Source of the DNA: JABJOR01 sp965603075
GTDB lineage: Bacteria > Pseudomonadota > Alphaproteobacteria > Rhodospirillales > Casp-alpha2
NCBI GenBank assembly: GCA_965603075.1
Contig: CBFDBO010000013.1
Span: forward strand, 13,540-77,539
Reading direction: 5' to 3'
DNA: 64,000 bases
A program made the position numbers and the translations under genes. Below are positions 18,124 to 27,434 of this stretch, one piece after another (the first letter of the stretch is position 1; every line of letters starts with the position of its first letter). Under the pieces are notes generated by a model. The model saw only the letters and a list, made by a program, of their open reading frames with translations, searched no databases and had not been told where the DNA came from.

Positions 18124-19509
18124 TTAAGCGTCTTTAAGACCTTTCAACTCGGCTGTCATTTCATCATTTGAAAATGGATATTTGCCATTCTTCGCCGGGA
18201 TGATTTGATCGCCTTTAAGCCCGGCAACGGCGCTTTGAATTTCTTGCGCCAGTTTTGCCGATAAGCCAGCTTTCCAACAAACTGCCATGACGGATTTTGC
18301 AGAAATAGCATCGGCTGCTTTTTCAATAACCTCCATGTCCAGTTCCGACATCACAGCGATATTTGCCAAAACCATATCCACATCACCACGACCGACCGCT
18401 GCAGCAACCGCCGCTTCATCCAGCTCACCGTCATTCATTTGATTTTGTGCAATCGCAAGAGGGCTATTGGGAGCCACCCGCCGTTTTTTTCCTTCTTCAT
18501 CAAGCCAGAGGTCATCTTCTTCCTCTTCTTCAGGCTTTGCATCAGGCTCGGGTTTTACTTCATCATCTATCGTTCTTACCGTGGACTTATTAGCCCAATC
18601 AGGGTCTCTGTATTCAGACTCTATTGAGGCTTCATCGATTGACCCTTTTACAACACGTTCTTCAACTATCTGGGTTATTTCAGATATATATTTATCTTCA
18701 ATATCGCCTCGTTTATGTAAAATGCTGATCAGGCTTCCTGCCACAAACCGGGCCAAACTGATCGCCGCTTTTGCGGGCAATGAAGGGCGCTCAACGAGCG
18801 GTTGGTGCCAACTGGGGAACTCACTTGCCCGCTCAATCACAACATCCAAGGTCTCTTCGCGAATTTGCGCGCTTGTATTTCCCAACAATAAAGCAATAGC
18901 ATTAAATTCACCCGAATTAATGATCGCGTCGGCGACCCCTTCTGATACCTCGCCCCGCTTTGAGATTGCATCGACAGCACCACTTGTGGGATTACTGGCA
19001 ATAATATCCATCAAGTCTTCATCGCTCAAAACCGGTGAGAATGATAATATAGGTTCCGAAACAACGATTTCTGTATCCCGGGCAAGTCGCCCGATAACAC
19101 TGGCGGGAACATGAGCAACATCTTTTAGGGTTTCTGCCAATATTTGACGAACTTTTACGGCTTGATCTTGGGCTAGAATTTCGAGTGTTTCAATGGTTGC
19201 CTGATACACGCGATCTTGCTCATCGGGGGCCAAATCCGGCATTAACCTAGCAATTTTACCTGCCAGTTCAATACGAACATTTTCTTCTTTATCTTGAGCA
19301 AGCGTGACATCTGCAAGGCGAGGCGTTTTTTCATTTCCGGCTAAATTTAAACGAACTTCTGATGATGTATCCCCTGCTAGAAAATATAAAATTTCTGGTT
19401 TTATATCTGATCTCGATGCCAAGGAGGCACGAGCTTGATCATCCCCGTTATGAGCGATGTTGCGCGATTCTTCATATGTTATTTTTAGGGAGTTCGTATT
19501 TTCAGGCAT
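18124..19509 (-). CDS. DUF2336 family HEAT-repeat-like protein (copy 1)
   Basis: 461-aa all-helical protein of the DUF2336 family, function unknown. The N-terminal third contains HEAT-like units of the form ILYFLAGDTSSEVRLNLAGN and LAQDKEENVRIELAGK. A low-complexity acidic insert (DAKPEEEEEDDLWLDEE, about residues 315-335) separates the core from a C-terminal helical bundle. It is a paralog of the gene just upstream (48-bp gap) and is third in a probable operon with the PAS-GGDEF protein. The proximity to a diguanylate cyclase suggests a signalling-adaptor role; that is inference. Confidence 0.85.
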   Translation of the reverse strand: MPENTNSLKITYEESRNIAHNGDDQARASLASRSDIKPEILYFLAGDTSSEVRLNLAGNEKTPRLADVTLAQDKEENVRIELAGKIARLMPDLAPDEQDRVYQATIETLEILAQDQAVKVRQILAETLKDVAHVPASVIGRLARDTEIVVSEPILSFSPVLSDEDLMDIIASNPTSGAVDAISKRGEVSEGVADAIINSGEFNAIALLLGNTSAQIREETLDVVIERASEFPSWHQPLVERPSLPAKAAISLARFVAGSLISILHKRGDIEDKYISEITQIVEERVVKGSIDEASIESEYRDPDWANKSTVRTIDDEVKPEPDAKPEEEEEDDLWLDEEGKKRRVAPNSPLAIAQNQMNDGELDEAAVAAAVGRGDVDMVLANIAVMSELDMEVIEKAADAISAKSVMAVCWKAGLSAKLAQEIQSAVAGLKGDQIIPAKNGKYPFSNDEMTAELKGLKDA

Positions 19510-19557
19510 TATTTCTCACATGTCATAGCGACTGGAACCGGTTCAAAGTTTATATCT

Positions 19558-20877
19558 CTAAGAATCGCGTTTTACCAGTGATACAAAGAATTGAATGCTC
19601 CATTCCATTTCTTTCTCCGAAAGAGGGAATTTCAAGCTCGAAAGAATATAATTAACATCATCCGTATCTGGTAAAGGGTCTGGTTTAATCACATCATCGG
19701 GCGCAACTCTGGCAATCTGCCTTTGAATGTCGACGATGACGGCAGGTAAGAATCCTGCTTTCCAAACTAAAGCAACAATGGCTTTTGGATTCTGTTCTTT
19801 AAAAATTCGTTTTACGACACCTTCATCGTATTCCGATAAAGTTGCCAATGCCGCAAGAACAAACAAATAATCACGTTCTTGCAGGGCTTTTGTGATAATT
19901 GTGTCTGTTAAACCTCCCGTATCTTTTAATCTCTTTGCTCTGACCATTGGTAGAGGTGCTTGCAAAAAATCGAATAGATTATTTCCGGTCAGATGGATAT
20001 CATTGCTACCATAATCCTCACCAAAGCGTTCCTGTATGATTTCTGAAATTTTCTGAAATGACGCTTCATCCAGATCAACACGCATTTTTAATTTAAGAAT
20101 CAACGTATCTGCAATAAACCGAGCCAATCGAAGGGGGGCCCCTTTTGGTAATATCGGGCGGGCAACTAAGGGTGCATGCCAAAATTCGAATTCAGGAGCA
20201 CGATCAATTAAGGTATCTAGAACTTCTTCTCTGATTTGGGCTGATTTATTGGCTAATAATTCAGCAATCGCCATTGAATCGTCAGATTTAATAATAGCGT
20301 CACTGACGGTTCGAGTGACTTCATTACGTCGTGAAATAGCTCTAAGGTTGCTGCTGGCTGTTCCTTTGGAAATTATATCGAGCAGGTCTTTCTCGTTCAG
20401 GACAGGGGAGAATTCCAAAACAGGGGCGGAAACAATCGTTTCTATATCATTGGCAAGTTCATCAATAATATCTAAGGGGGCAGAAACAAACCCTTTTAGG
20501 GCCTCAGCCAAAGCTTTACGAACGACGACAACTTGATCGCGCGCTAACATCTGTAAGGCGCTATGGGTAATTTTCCAGATTTGGCTCAGGTCTTCTTCAC
20601 CCACATCAGGGGCAAGGGCGGAAAACTTATTGGCGAGGCCTTCACGAACTTTCTCATCCTTATCACGCGCCAGCAACGTAAAGATTTGTGGCGGGGAGTT
20701 TGGATTCAAAGCTACAGATAGACGAACTTCTGGAACATCATCATTGGCAAGAAAATAAAGAATTTCGGGTTCTACGTCTATACGCCCAGCAATACCCTGT
20801 CGCACCACGGGGTCATGGCTAGCGGCTAAATTACTTAACTCTTCATAGGTTAGCTTCTTAGAATTATGATCGACCAT
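19558..20877 (-). CDS. DUF2336 family HEAT-repeat-like protein (copy 2)
   Basis: 439-aa paralog of the downstream gene. Shared blocks include LTYEELSNLAASHDPVVRQG, ILYFLANDDVPEVRLSVALN and AKALKGF-type helices (here AEALKGFVSAP), so the pair arose by duplication. It lacks the acidic insert of copy 1. The start ATG 20877 lies 27 bp downstream of the GGDEF gene stop, supporting co-transcription. No catalytic motif is visible; a scaffold or adaptor role is the most one can infer. Confidence 0.85.
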   Translation of the reverse strand: MVDHNSKKLTYEELSNLAASHDPVVRQGIAGRIDVEPEILYFLANDDVPEVRLSVALNPNSPPQIFTLLARDKDEKVREGLANKFSALAPDVGEEDLSQIWKITHSALQMLARDQVVVVRKALAEALKGFVSAPLDIIDELANDIETIVSAPVLEFSPVLNEKDLLDIISKGTASSNLRAISRRNEVTRTVSDAIIKSDDSMAIAELLANKSAQIREEVLDTLIDRAPEFEFWHAPLVARPILPKGAPLRLARFIADTLILKLKMRVDLDEASFQKISEIIQERFGEDYGSNDIHLTGNNLFDFLQAPLPMVRAKRLKDTGGLTDTIITKALQERDYLFVLAALATLSEYDEGVVKRIFKEQNPKAIVALVWKAGFLPAVIVDIQRQIARVAPDDVIKPDPLPDTDDVNYILSSLKFPLSEKEMEWSIQFFVSLVKRDS

Positions 20878-20904
20878 TAATCAAAAACACCTTCGCATGT
20901 TGTT

Positions 20905-22563
20905 TTAACTATTAGGCGGCGGCGCTACTTTTATACCGCCCTTACCTGCGTGCTTCGCTGCGTACATTGCACTATCGGCACGGGCGATCAAACTGTCTAA
21001 CGGTTCTTTAGTATTTGAGTGGAAGATGGCGACGCCAATGGAAATTCCAAGTGGTCTGTCTTCTTGGCCAGATAGTTTTTTTAATCTGGCGCTTGCTTTC
21101 AATAATCCCTCTGCACGTTGGAGCGCTGTTTCTTCAGATATATTATCGAGCCAAAGGGCGAATTCATCACCACCAAAACGGGCCGCCACATCACCGGGTC
21201 TAGAGTTCTCAATCATTAATTGTCGCAACATTAAAATGGCCTCATCACCCACCTGATGCCCATGAACATCATTCACCAGCTTGAAATTATCCATATCAAT
21301 ATAAAACAGAGCAGCGGTTTGACTGCCTCTATCAAGACGCGCTACACGACGGGGGATTTCTTCATTGAAGAAGGCCCGTCGGTTTAACAACCCTGTTAAA
21401 CTATCGGTTCGGGACAAAGCAACGATACGCTCATGATTGGCGATTTGTTCTATGGCAATCCCTAATTGGTTTGCCACGTCCCCCAATAAAATTCGGTAAT
21501 CATCTTCCCACGCAGCTTCATTTTTATGTCGCCATACGGCAAATACACCATTGACGACTTTACGGTACAGAGTTGGTGTATAGAGAACATGCCAATCACC
21601 TATCGATACATCATTGGTCGCGGCTTGCGATGTTAGCTCTGACAATAAAGGCACCAGATCATCTAGATTTTCTGTTTCGCCAACCTCTGAATAAGACGAA
21701 AACACCCCTTCCTCCGTTGAACGATAAATCCGCGCCCCATTGGCCATCATGGCTTCGGCTGTTGCTGTGGCAGCAGCACCCAACATATTCAAGGGATCAA
21801 TTTCATCACGAATGGCAAAGACAATGTGATTTAACAGGTACTCTCTATGTCTGGCTCTGGCCAAGGCCGCTTCATTTTCGCGTTCTTCCGTCACATCACG
21901 ACAAACACCACGGGTGCCTATCCAAGCATTACTTTCATCAAAAATTGGTTCGCATGATACCAGCACACACGCCGTTGCATTATTCTGCGCGGTCAACCAC
22001 ATTTCTATGTTTCCAAGGGGCTTTTCACTGACGAATGGTACGGGGTTATAATATTCTGAATCCACGACATACCCTAAAGCAGCCTTCCCGACGATTTCAT
22101 CGGCCTTGAAACCTAAGGCTCCTTTAGGAGAAACAAATTGAAAGACCCCCGTTTCATCAACTTCCCATGCAAAGTCGCTACTGATCTCGACCAAGTCTTT
22201 ATAGCGTTGACGAGACTCGACCAATGCACTGCGTAAATTTTTCTCCATGGTGAGATCCCGAATGAGGACCATGCAATCTTGATTATTATTTTCGGGCACT
22301 TGATCCTTGAAAGGCACGAACGTTGCTTCAAGCGAAATACTACCCTGCGCGCTATCAAGCATAATGCTTCGGACAGCAAGGATGCCTGAATTCAACACGT
22401 CTATTGAACCATCTTGCAATGCTTCAAGTTTGCCATCTTCAATTAATTTTGCAAATGCACGACCTTTGACATTGCTTAAAACAACATCACCATTCACATC
22501 AATAATCAATGCCGCCCCAGGATACCCTAATAACGCTTCCTCATGAAAAGAGCTGACGCTCAT
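20905..22563 (-). CDS. PAS-PAS-GAF-GGDEF diguanylate cyclase
   Basis: 552-aa cytoplasmic signalling protein without membrane segments. A degenerate PAS at about residues 8-105 and a second PAS at about 115-230 (SSDFAWEVDETGVFQFVSPKG; ends in GTRGVCRDVTEERE) precede a GAF-like region (about 240-380). The GGDEF domain starts near DSLTGLLNRRAFF (388-400) and has an intact GGDEF at 464-468. An RxxD inhibitory site (R455-P-G-D458) sits five residues before it, so product inhibition by c-di-GMP is expected. No EAL domain. First gene of the DUF2336 operon. Confidence 0.92.
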   Translation of the reverse strand: MSVSSFHEEALLGYPGAALIIDVNGDVVLSNVKGRAFAKLIEDGKLEALQDGSIDVLNSGILAVRSIMLDSAQGSISLEATFVPFKDQVPENNNQDCMVLIRDLTMEKNLRSALVESRQRYKDLVEISSDFAWEVDETGVFQFVSPKGALGFKADEIVGKAALGYVVDSEYYNPVPFVSEKPLGNIEMWLTAQNNATACVLVSCEPIFDESNAWIGTRGVCRDVTEERENEAALARARHREYLLNHIVFAIRDEIDPLNMLGAAATATAEAMMANGARIYRSTEEGVFSSYSEVGETENLDDLVPLLSELTSQAATNDVSIGDWHVLYTPTLYRKVVNGVFAVWRHKNEAAWEDDYRILLGDVANQLGIAIEQIANHERIVALSRTDSLTGLLNRRAFFNEEIPRRVARLDRGSQTAALFYIDMDNFKLVNDVHGHQVGDEAILMLRQLMIENSRPGDVAARFGGDEFALWLDNISEETALQRAEGLLKASARLKKLSGQEDRPLGISIGVAIFHSNTKEPLDSLIARADSAMYAAKHAGKGGIKVAPPPNS

Positions 22564-22732
22564 TTGTGGTGCCTTTTTATGAAATGGCGAATTGCCATTT
22601 TGATTAAAAAAAATCTTATATAATTCAAACCCCTATATGCGTTTATATGGTATAGGGATGACATCTATATTTAAATGCATTATTTATAAAAATAGAATTA
22701 AATTTCTCACCTTTATTATAACTATATTGGCG

Positions 22733-22738
22733 TATAAT
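22733..22738 (+). promoter_or_regulatory. Consensus -10 box five bases before the nucleotidase ATG
   Basis: TATAAT ends five bases before ATG 22744, and no Shine-Dalgarno sequence precedes that ATG. If this is the working -10, transcription would begin at or within the start codon, giving a leaderless mRNA. No good -35 is seen at 16-18 bp. Confidence 0.35.
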
Positions 22739-22743
22739 ACTCA

Positions 22744-23475
22744 ATGACCTCTAATTTTCAGACGATCACATCGCAAAAAAAATTAAAATCCAATACTAAA
22801 AATACGTACTCTACTCATGAAGAGTTGTATCAAGCAGAGTCTTGGGTTTTTGATCTTGATAACACCTTATATTCTGCCCAGTATCAATTGTTTACTCAGA
22901 TTGAAAATAATATGACCCAATTTGTCATGGGATTTCTTGATCTTGACCATGCGAATGCTTTTGCCACCCAAAAGAAATATTTTCGCGACCATGGTACAAC
23001 CATGAACGGATTAATGATCCATAATGGGTTAGACCCCGCAGAATACCTTGAATATGTTCACAAAATTGATTTAAGCGAAATTCCAAAAAATCCGGAACTT
23101 GATATGATACTATCAAAATTACCGGGCAAAAAAGTAATTTTCACCAACGGCTCCACAAAACACGCCCATAATGTGACATCTCATTTGGGAATCAATCATC
23201 ACTTTGATGGGGTGTTCGATATCGTCGATAGCGACTATACGCCAAAACCAGCCCGGTCGGTTTATGAAACCATGATCCAGCAATTTGATATTGATCCAAA
23301 AAAGTCTGTCATGGTTGAAGACATGGCAAAAAATCTGCGCCCTGCGGCAGACATGGGCATGACAACGGTATGGGTTCGTACTGATAGCGCGTGGGGAATT
23401 GAAGAATTTGATGATGCATTCATCCACCATATAGCCGATGACCTGACAGATTGGCTTGCCAAAGCCGTCCAATAA
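22744..23475 (+). CDS. HAD-family pyrimidine 5'-nucleotidase
   Basis: 243-aa HAD hydrolase of the SDT1/pyrimidine 5'-nucleotidase type, dephosphorylating UMP/CMP-like nucleotides. HAD motifs: D37/D39 in WVFDLDNTLY, motif II IFTNGS, motif III Lys in YTPKPARSVYE and motif IV VEDMAKNLRPA. The Asn-rich N-terminal 30 residues are not conserved. The ATG lacks a ribosome site. In many alphaproteobacteria this gene precedes dapD, as here (140-bp gap). Confidence 0.9.
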   Translation: MTSNFQTITSQKKLKSNTKNTYSTHEELYQAESWVFDLDNTLYSAQYQLFTQIENNMTQFVMGFLDLDHANAFATQKKYFRDHGTTMNGLMIHNGLDPAEYLEYVHKIDLSEIPKNPELDMILSKLPGKKVIFTNGSTKHAHNVTSHLGINHHFDGVFDIVDSDYTPKPARSVYETMIQQFDIDPKKSVMVEDMAKNLRPAADMGMTTVWVRTDSAWGIEEFDDAFIHHIADDLTDWLAKAVQ

Positions 23476-23506
23476 CCTTGAAACATAACGAAATCACCAG
23501 AAACAA

Positions 23507-23535
23507 TTGACACACATGACCCTGTGTTTCATGTT
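23507..23535 (+). promoter_or_regulatory. Possible dapD promoter
   Basis: A perfect -35 (TTGACA, 23507-23512) is followed after 17 bp by the poor -10 CATGTT. The spacer contains an ACACA...TGTGT inverted repeat. It lies about 80 bp upstream of dapD. Confidence 0.3.
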
Positions 23536-23615
23536 CTCGCTACTTTCTATTTACGGGCAGAATTGCCACAGACATTGTCCGGTTGGGCAATTCATAATCA
23601 CAGTTTGGAAAAGCC

Positions 23616-24461
23616 ATGACAGATACAGCTAAATTACAATCCATTATCGAAGCCGCTTGGGACGATCGTGACAATATCAACCTACATACAACAGGCGATA
23701 TTCGCGATGCCGTAGATCACACATTAAAAACCCTCGATAGCGGCGAAACCCGTGTGGCCAATAAAACAGCAAATGGCTGGCACGTTAATCAATGGCTCAA
23801 AAAAGCCGTGCTTTTGTCATTTAGATTAAACGATATGTCTATGATTGATGGTGGCCCCGGCAATTCATCGTGGTGGGATAAAGTACCAAGCAAATTTGAA
23901 GGTTGGAGCGAAAACACATTCCGTGAAGCTGGCTTCCGTGCTGTTCCCAATTGCATTGTTCGTCATTCTGCCCACATTGCCCCCGGCGTTATTTTAATGC
24001 CGAGCTTTGTCAATCTTGGTGCCTTCGTTGATAGTGGCACCATGGTCGACACATGGGTTACCGTCGGCAGTTGCGCCCAAATCGGCAAAAACTGTCATCT
24101 TTCTGGTGGTGTTGGCATCGGTGGGGTTCTCGAACCTTTGCAAGCTGACCCTGTCATCATCGAGGACAACTGTTTCATTGGTGCGCGTTCCGAAGTCGTT
24201 GAAGGCGTCATCGTGGAAGAAGGTTCCGTCCTTGCCATGGGTGTATTCATCACCAAATCTACCAAGATCATCGACCGTAATACAGGTGAAATCTTTTATG
24301 GCCGCGTGCCTGCCTACTCGGTGGTTGTATCGGGCAGCATGCCAGGCAAACCTCTACCCGACGGCAGCCCCGGACCCAGTCTCTATTGCGCGGTTATTGT
24401 GAAGCGCGTTGATGCGCAAACTCGATCAAAAACGTCGATCAATGATCTGTTAAGAGACTAA
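23616..24461 (+). CDS. dapD: 2,3,4,5-tetrahydropyridine-2,6-dicarboxylate N-succinyltransferase
   Basis: Succinyl-CoA-dependent step of the succinylase branch of lysine/diaminopimelate synthesis. 281 aa, standard length. The left-handed beta-helix hexapeptide repeat runs through the centre (VILMPSFVNLGAFVDSGTMV; VGSCAQIGKNCHLSGGVGIG; IEDNCFIGARSEVVEGVIVE). N-terminal NGWHVNQWLKKAVLLSFR is typical. dapE starts 4 bp after its stop, so the two are co-translated. Confidence 0.97.
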   Translation: MTDTAKLQSIIEAAWDDRDNINLHTTGDIRDAVDHTLKTLDSGETRVANKTANGWHVNQWLKKAVLLSFRLNDMSMIDGGPGNSSWWDKVPSKFEGWSENTFREAGFRAVPNCIVRHSAHIAPGVILMPSFVNLGAFVDSGTMVDTWVTVGSCAQIGKNCHLSGGVGIGGVLEPLQADPVIIEDNCFIGARSEVVEGVIVEEGSVLAMGVFITKSTKIIDRNTGEIFYGRVPAYSVVVSGSMPGKPLPDGSPGPSLYCAVIVKRVDAQTRSKTSINDLLRD

Positions 24462-24465
24462 CATC

Positions 24466-25602
24466 ATGTCAGACCATGCTGCCGTCACCTTGAGCCAAGA
24501 ACTCATCGCCTGCCCCAGCGTCACACCAATTGACGCAGGGGCACTTGATGTGCTGGAAGACTATTTGACAGCAGTGGGATTTACCTGTCACCGCAAAATA
24601 TTCGAGGACGTGGATAATCTTTATGCCCGCATTGGCACCACGGCGCCAAATTTGTGTTTTGCCGGGCATACAGATGTGGTCCCTCCGGGTGATTTAAGTC
24701 TTTGGACTTACCCTCCTTTTGATGGGGTAATCAATGATGGCAAGTTATATGGTCGTGGCACAACCGATATGAAATGTGCCATTGCGGCTTTTGCGGTCGC
24801 TGCGAACCGATTTGTTGAAAACAATAACGATAATTTAGGCGGTTCGATTAGTTTGCTCATTACAGGCGATGAAGAAGGTCCCTCTATTAATGGCACCGTA
24901 AAAATGTTGCCATGGATTACCGAAATGGACGAAACGCTCGATGCCTGTATCGTTGGAGAACCCACCAACCCGCTGATTCTCGGCACGATGATGAAAATCG
25001 GCAGGCGGGGCAGCATGAATATGCAACTTGATGTATCAGGCACCCAAGGACATTCGGCATATCCCCATTTGGCTGATAATCCCATACCCCATATGGTTAA
25101 AATGCTCAGCGCCTTGATTGATCAACCGCTCGATCAGGGCAGCGATCATTTCCAGCCATCCACGCTGACGGTTACAACCGTGGACGTGGGCAACCCCGCA
25201 AGCAACGTTATTCCTTCTGATGTTTCCGCGGCTTTCAACATCCGGTTCAATGATTTGCATACAGGCGAGAGCATGGAACAATTGATAAGGGGACGACTTG
25301 ATAAAGTTGGCCCCCCCTATGAATTATCCAGCAAGGTATCCGGCACGTCTTTTGTATCGCAACCCGGTAAACTAACCACGGTCGTTGCAAACGCTGTTGA
25401 GAAAATAACGGGTCACACACCCGAAGCAAGCACCACCGGCGGCACGTCCGATGCCCGGTTTATCAAGGATTATTGCACGGTTGTAGAATTTGGTATGATC
25501 AGTGATGCGGCGCATAAAACGGATGAAAACGTGAAGGTTGATGATATCATCGCCCTTACGGATATATACCAAACCATAATTAATGGATATTTGAAGGAAT
25601 AA
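24466..25602 (+). CDS. dapE: Succinyl-diaminopimelate desuccinylase
   Basis: M20-family dinuclear zinc hydrolase that releases LL-diaminopimelate and succinate. 378 aa. Metal and catalytic motifs: CFAGHTDVVPPGD (His and Asp), LYGRGTTDMKCAIAA (bridging Asp), ITGDEEGPS (catalytic Glu pair), CIVGEPTNP and, near the end, TTGGTSDARFI. Immediately follows dapD and overlaps the next ORF by one base (TAATG). Together with lysC it shows that this strain makes DAP by the succinylase route. Confidence 0.97.
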   Translation: MSDHAAVTLSQELIACPSVTPIDAGALDVLEDYLTAVGFTCHRKIFEDVDNLYARIGTTAPNLCFAGHTDVVPPGDLSLWTYPPFDGVINDGKLYGRGTTDMKCAIAAFAVAANRFVENNNDNLGGSISLLITGDEEGPSINGTVKMLPWITEMDETLDACIVGEPTNPLILGTMMKIGRRGSMNMQLDVSGTQGHSAYPHLADNPIPHMVKMLSALIDQPLDQGSDHFQPSTLTVTTVDVGNPASNVIPSDVSAAFNIRFNDLHTGESMEQLIRGRLDKVGPPYELSSKVSGTSFVSQPGKLTTVVANAVEKITGHTPEASTTGGTSDARFIKDYCTVVEFGMISDAAHKTDENVKVDDIIALTDIYQTIINGYLKE

Positions 25603-26165
25603 TGAGCGCTCTTGCAAAAACGCTCAACGCAATATACGGCGCAGGCATATTAGCCTGCTTCAATGAAAAGGGCTTGCGATACTTAGATCATTCCAAGGCC
25701 GGTTTCTGGCATTCTTTTCAAGCAGCAATTTGGGTCTTTCCCCTCTATGTTTTGGTTGCCTATGTAAGATGGATCAATCTTGAAATTGATATTTCAGGCG
25801 TTCGGTATTTTTTAATCGAAATGATTGCCTATGTTATCGCTTGGGTCGCTTTCCCTCTATTATTACCCTATATGGCTCGGCATCTAGAACGGGAAGATAA
25901 GTATTACCGTACCGTTACGGCTTATAATTGGTCAGCTGTTATACAGAACTTGTTTTATACGCCCGTAGCTATTTTGAATTTATCAGGTGCAGGTGGCGCG
26001 GGGTTGCTGACCACTTTGACCCTGGTCGCCATTCTTGCCTACACATGGTTTGTTGCAAAAACCAGCCTCAGCCTGATCGGTTCCAAGGCATGGCTGGTTG
26101 TCGGTATGGATATATCAATCAGCATCGGCTTAAGTCTCTGGGTAAACGTATTGATGTCTGGCTAA
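25602..26165 (+). CDS. Yip1-like integral membrane protein
   Basis: 187-aa membrane protein with about five hydrophobic helices (near 43-60, 68-92, 115-130, 135-152, 165-185). The FWHSFQAAIWVFPLYVLV opening and overall pattern resemble small Yip1/YIF1-type domain proteins found beside dapE/truA in alphaproteobacteria; function unknown. Its ATG overlaps the dapE stop by one base, so translation is probably coupled. Its stop overlaps by 4 bp the end of the convergent small membrane-protein gene. Confidence 0.75.
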   Translation: MSALAKTLNAIYGAGILACFNEKGLRYLDHSKAGFWHSFQAAIWVFPLYVLVAYVRWINLEIDISGVRYFLIEMIAYVIAWVAFPLLLPYMARHLEREDKYYRTVTAYNWSAVIQNLFYTPVAILNLSGAGGAGLLTTLTLVAILAYTWFVAKTSLSLIGSKAWLVVGMDISISIGLSLWVNVLMSG

Positions 26166-26500
26166 AGACCAAAATACGCCGCAAGAGCCGCCAAACCAAC
26201 GATGCCGAGCAGGGTCGGGGAGGTCAAGAACCCCAAGAGGGCCAATACTATGCCAAAAAGCCCCCATAATATTTGCCCAGAAAATATGGCGATGAAGGAA
26301 AACAATAATCCAAGGGGAACAAAGACGATTGATAACGTAAACAGCCCCAAAATTCCACAGATCACAGCAATCCAGCCAACCACCGAAGATTTAGCAGGGG
26401 GAGCATGGTGGACATCGTGATGAACGACTTCTACCGCTTCTTCAGCCTGATTTTTGCTACCAAGACTTAATTCGATTGGCTCTTTTGGTTCTGAACTCAT
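26162..26500 (-). CDS. Small membrane protein of unknown function
   Basis: 112 aa. A polar, histidine-bearing N-terminus (VEVVHHDVHHAPP) precedes three hydrophobic segments at about residues 40-60, 62-85 and 88-110. Lies 12 bp downstream of truA on the same strand. It resembles short DUF4190-like membrane proteins, but I cannot assign a family with confidence. Confidence 0.65.
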   Translation of the reverse strand: MSSEPKEPIELSLGSKNQAEEAVEVVHHDVHHAPPAKSSVVGWIAVICGILGLFTLSIVFVPLGLLFSFIAIFSGQILWGLFGIVLALLGFLTSPTLLGIVGLAALAAYFGL

Positions 26501-26512
26501 TGTATCCTCACT

Positions 26513-27250
26513 CTAATAACGGACTTTACTTAAATATAGCCCTTGTGGGGGGGCTGTCTGTCCACCGCGTGTACGGTCGCAGGCTTCTAGGGCTGTTTTT
26601 AAATCATCTTTATCCCACTTTCCCTCGCCAATTAATCGCAAGGTGCCAACCATGATACGGACTTGGTTATGTAGAAACGAACGGGCAGAAACATGAATAT
26701 TGATATTATCCCCCTCTCGCAAAACTTCAAGTTTATCCAGTGTTTTAAGAGGGGACTTCGCCTGACACACCACTGACCGAAAAGTGGTAAAATCATGTTT
26801 TCCTATTAAAACCTGAGCGGCTTCATGCATAGCATCACTATCAATGGGTGCGGGAATCCACCATGCTAAGCCTTGATCAATGGTCAGTGGCCCTCTGCGG
26901 TTTACAATGCGATATATATAAGATCGTCCCTTTGCCGAAAACCGGGCATGAAATTCTTCATCCACTTTCTTGATGGCAACCACCGCAATGGAGTGGGGTC
27001 GAACCAATGAATTAAGGGCGGCCATGACCTTATACTCTTCATAATCAGCTTCTAGATCAAAATGAGCCACTTGGGCAAGCGCATGCACACCAGCGTCCGT
27101 ACGCCCCGCAGCATAGACACGAGGGCCCTCACCAGAGAATACCATTATGGCTTTTTCCAGTGTATGCTGAACGGATATGCCATTGTCTTGAGCTTGCCAA
27201 CCGACAAAGGCACGTCCGTCATATTCTACTGTTATACAAAATCTTGGCAT
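26513..27250 (-). CDS. truA: tRNA pseudouridine(38-40) synthase TruA
   Basis: Isomerises uridines 38-40 in the anticodon arm of many tRNAs. Start ATG 27250 gives MPRFCITVEYDGRAFVGWQ, the family's usual N-terminus; the longer in-frame start at 27277 adds nine unconserved residues. 245 aa. Catalytic D52 lies in AAGRTDAGVHALAQVAHF; FLHNQVRIMVGTL is also diagnostic. In many alphaproteobacteria truA follows def-fmt directly. Here fmt is upstream on the same strand but 2.4 kb away, separated by two genes on the opposite strand. Confidence 0.96.
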   Translation of the reverse strand: MPRFCITVEYDGRAFVGWQAQDNGISVQHTLEKAIMVFSGEGPRVYAAGRTDAGVHALAQVAHFDLEADYEEYKVMAALNSLVRPHSIAVVAIKKVDEEFHARFSAKGRSYIYRIVNRRGPLTIDQGLAWWIPAPIDSDAMHEAAQVLIGKHDFTTFRSVVCQAKSPLKTLDKLEVLREGDNINIHVSARSFLHNQVRIMVGTLRLIGEGKWDKDDLKTALEACDRTRGGQTAPPQGLYLSKVRY

Positions 27251-27434
27251 GCACCTTATGTAACGCACTAGTAACAATCAATCGAGTGGTATTGATCAAA
27301 AATATAAAAATATACATATAATTGTACGAATAATGTATTGTATTTATGGTTAATGAATGTAAAAAATCCTTGCATTATGTCCAAAGAATTACAGACTGAT
27401 ATAAATTAAAGAAATAAGGGCTTAAAGTAAGACA

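Noticed and set aside
18467..19114. Plus-strand ORF of 215 aa, Ser-rich, opposite DUF2336 copy 1
   Set aside because: Serine runs arise from the antisense of the Glu/Asp-rich insert; the opposite strand carries the conserved family.
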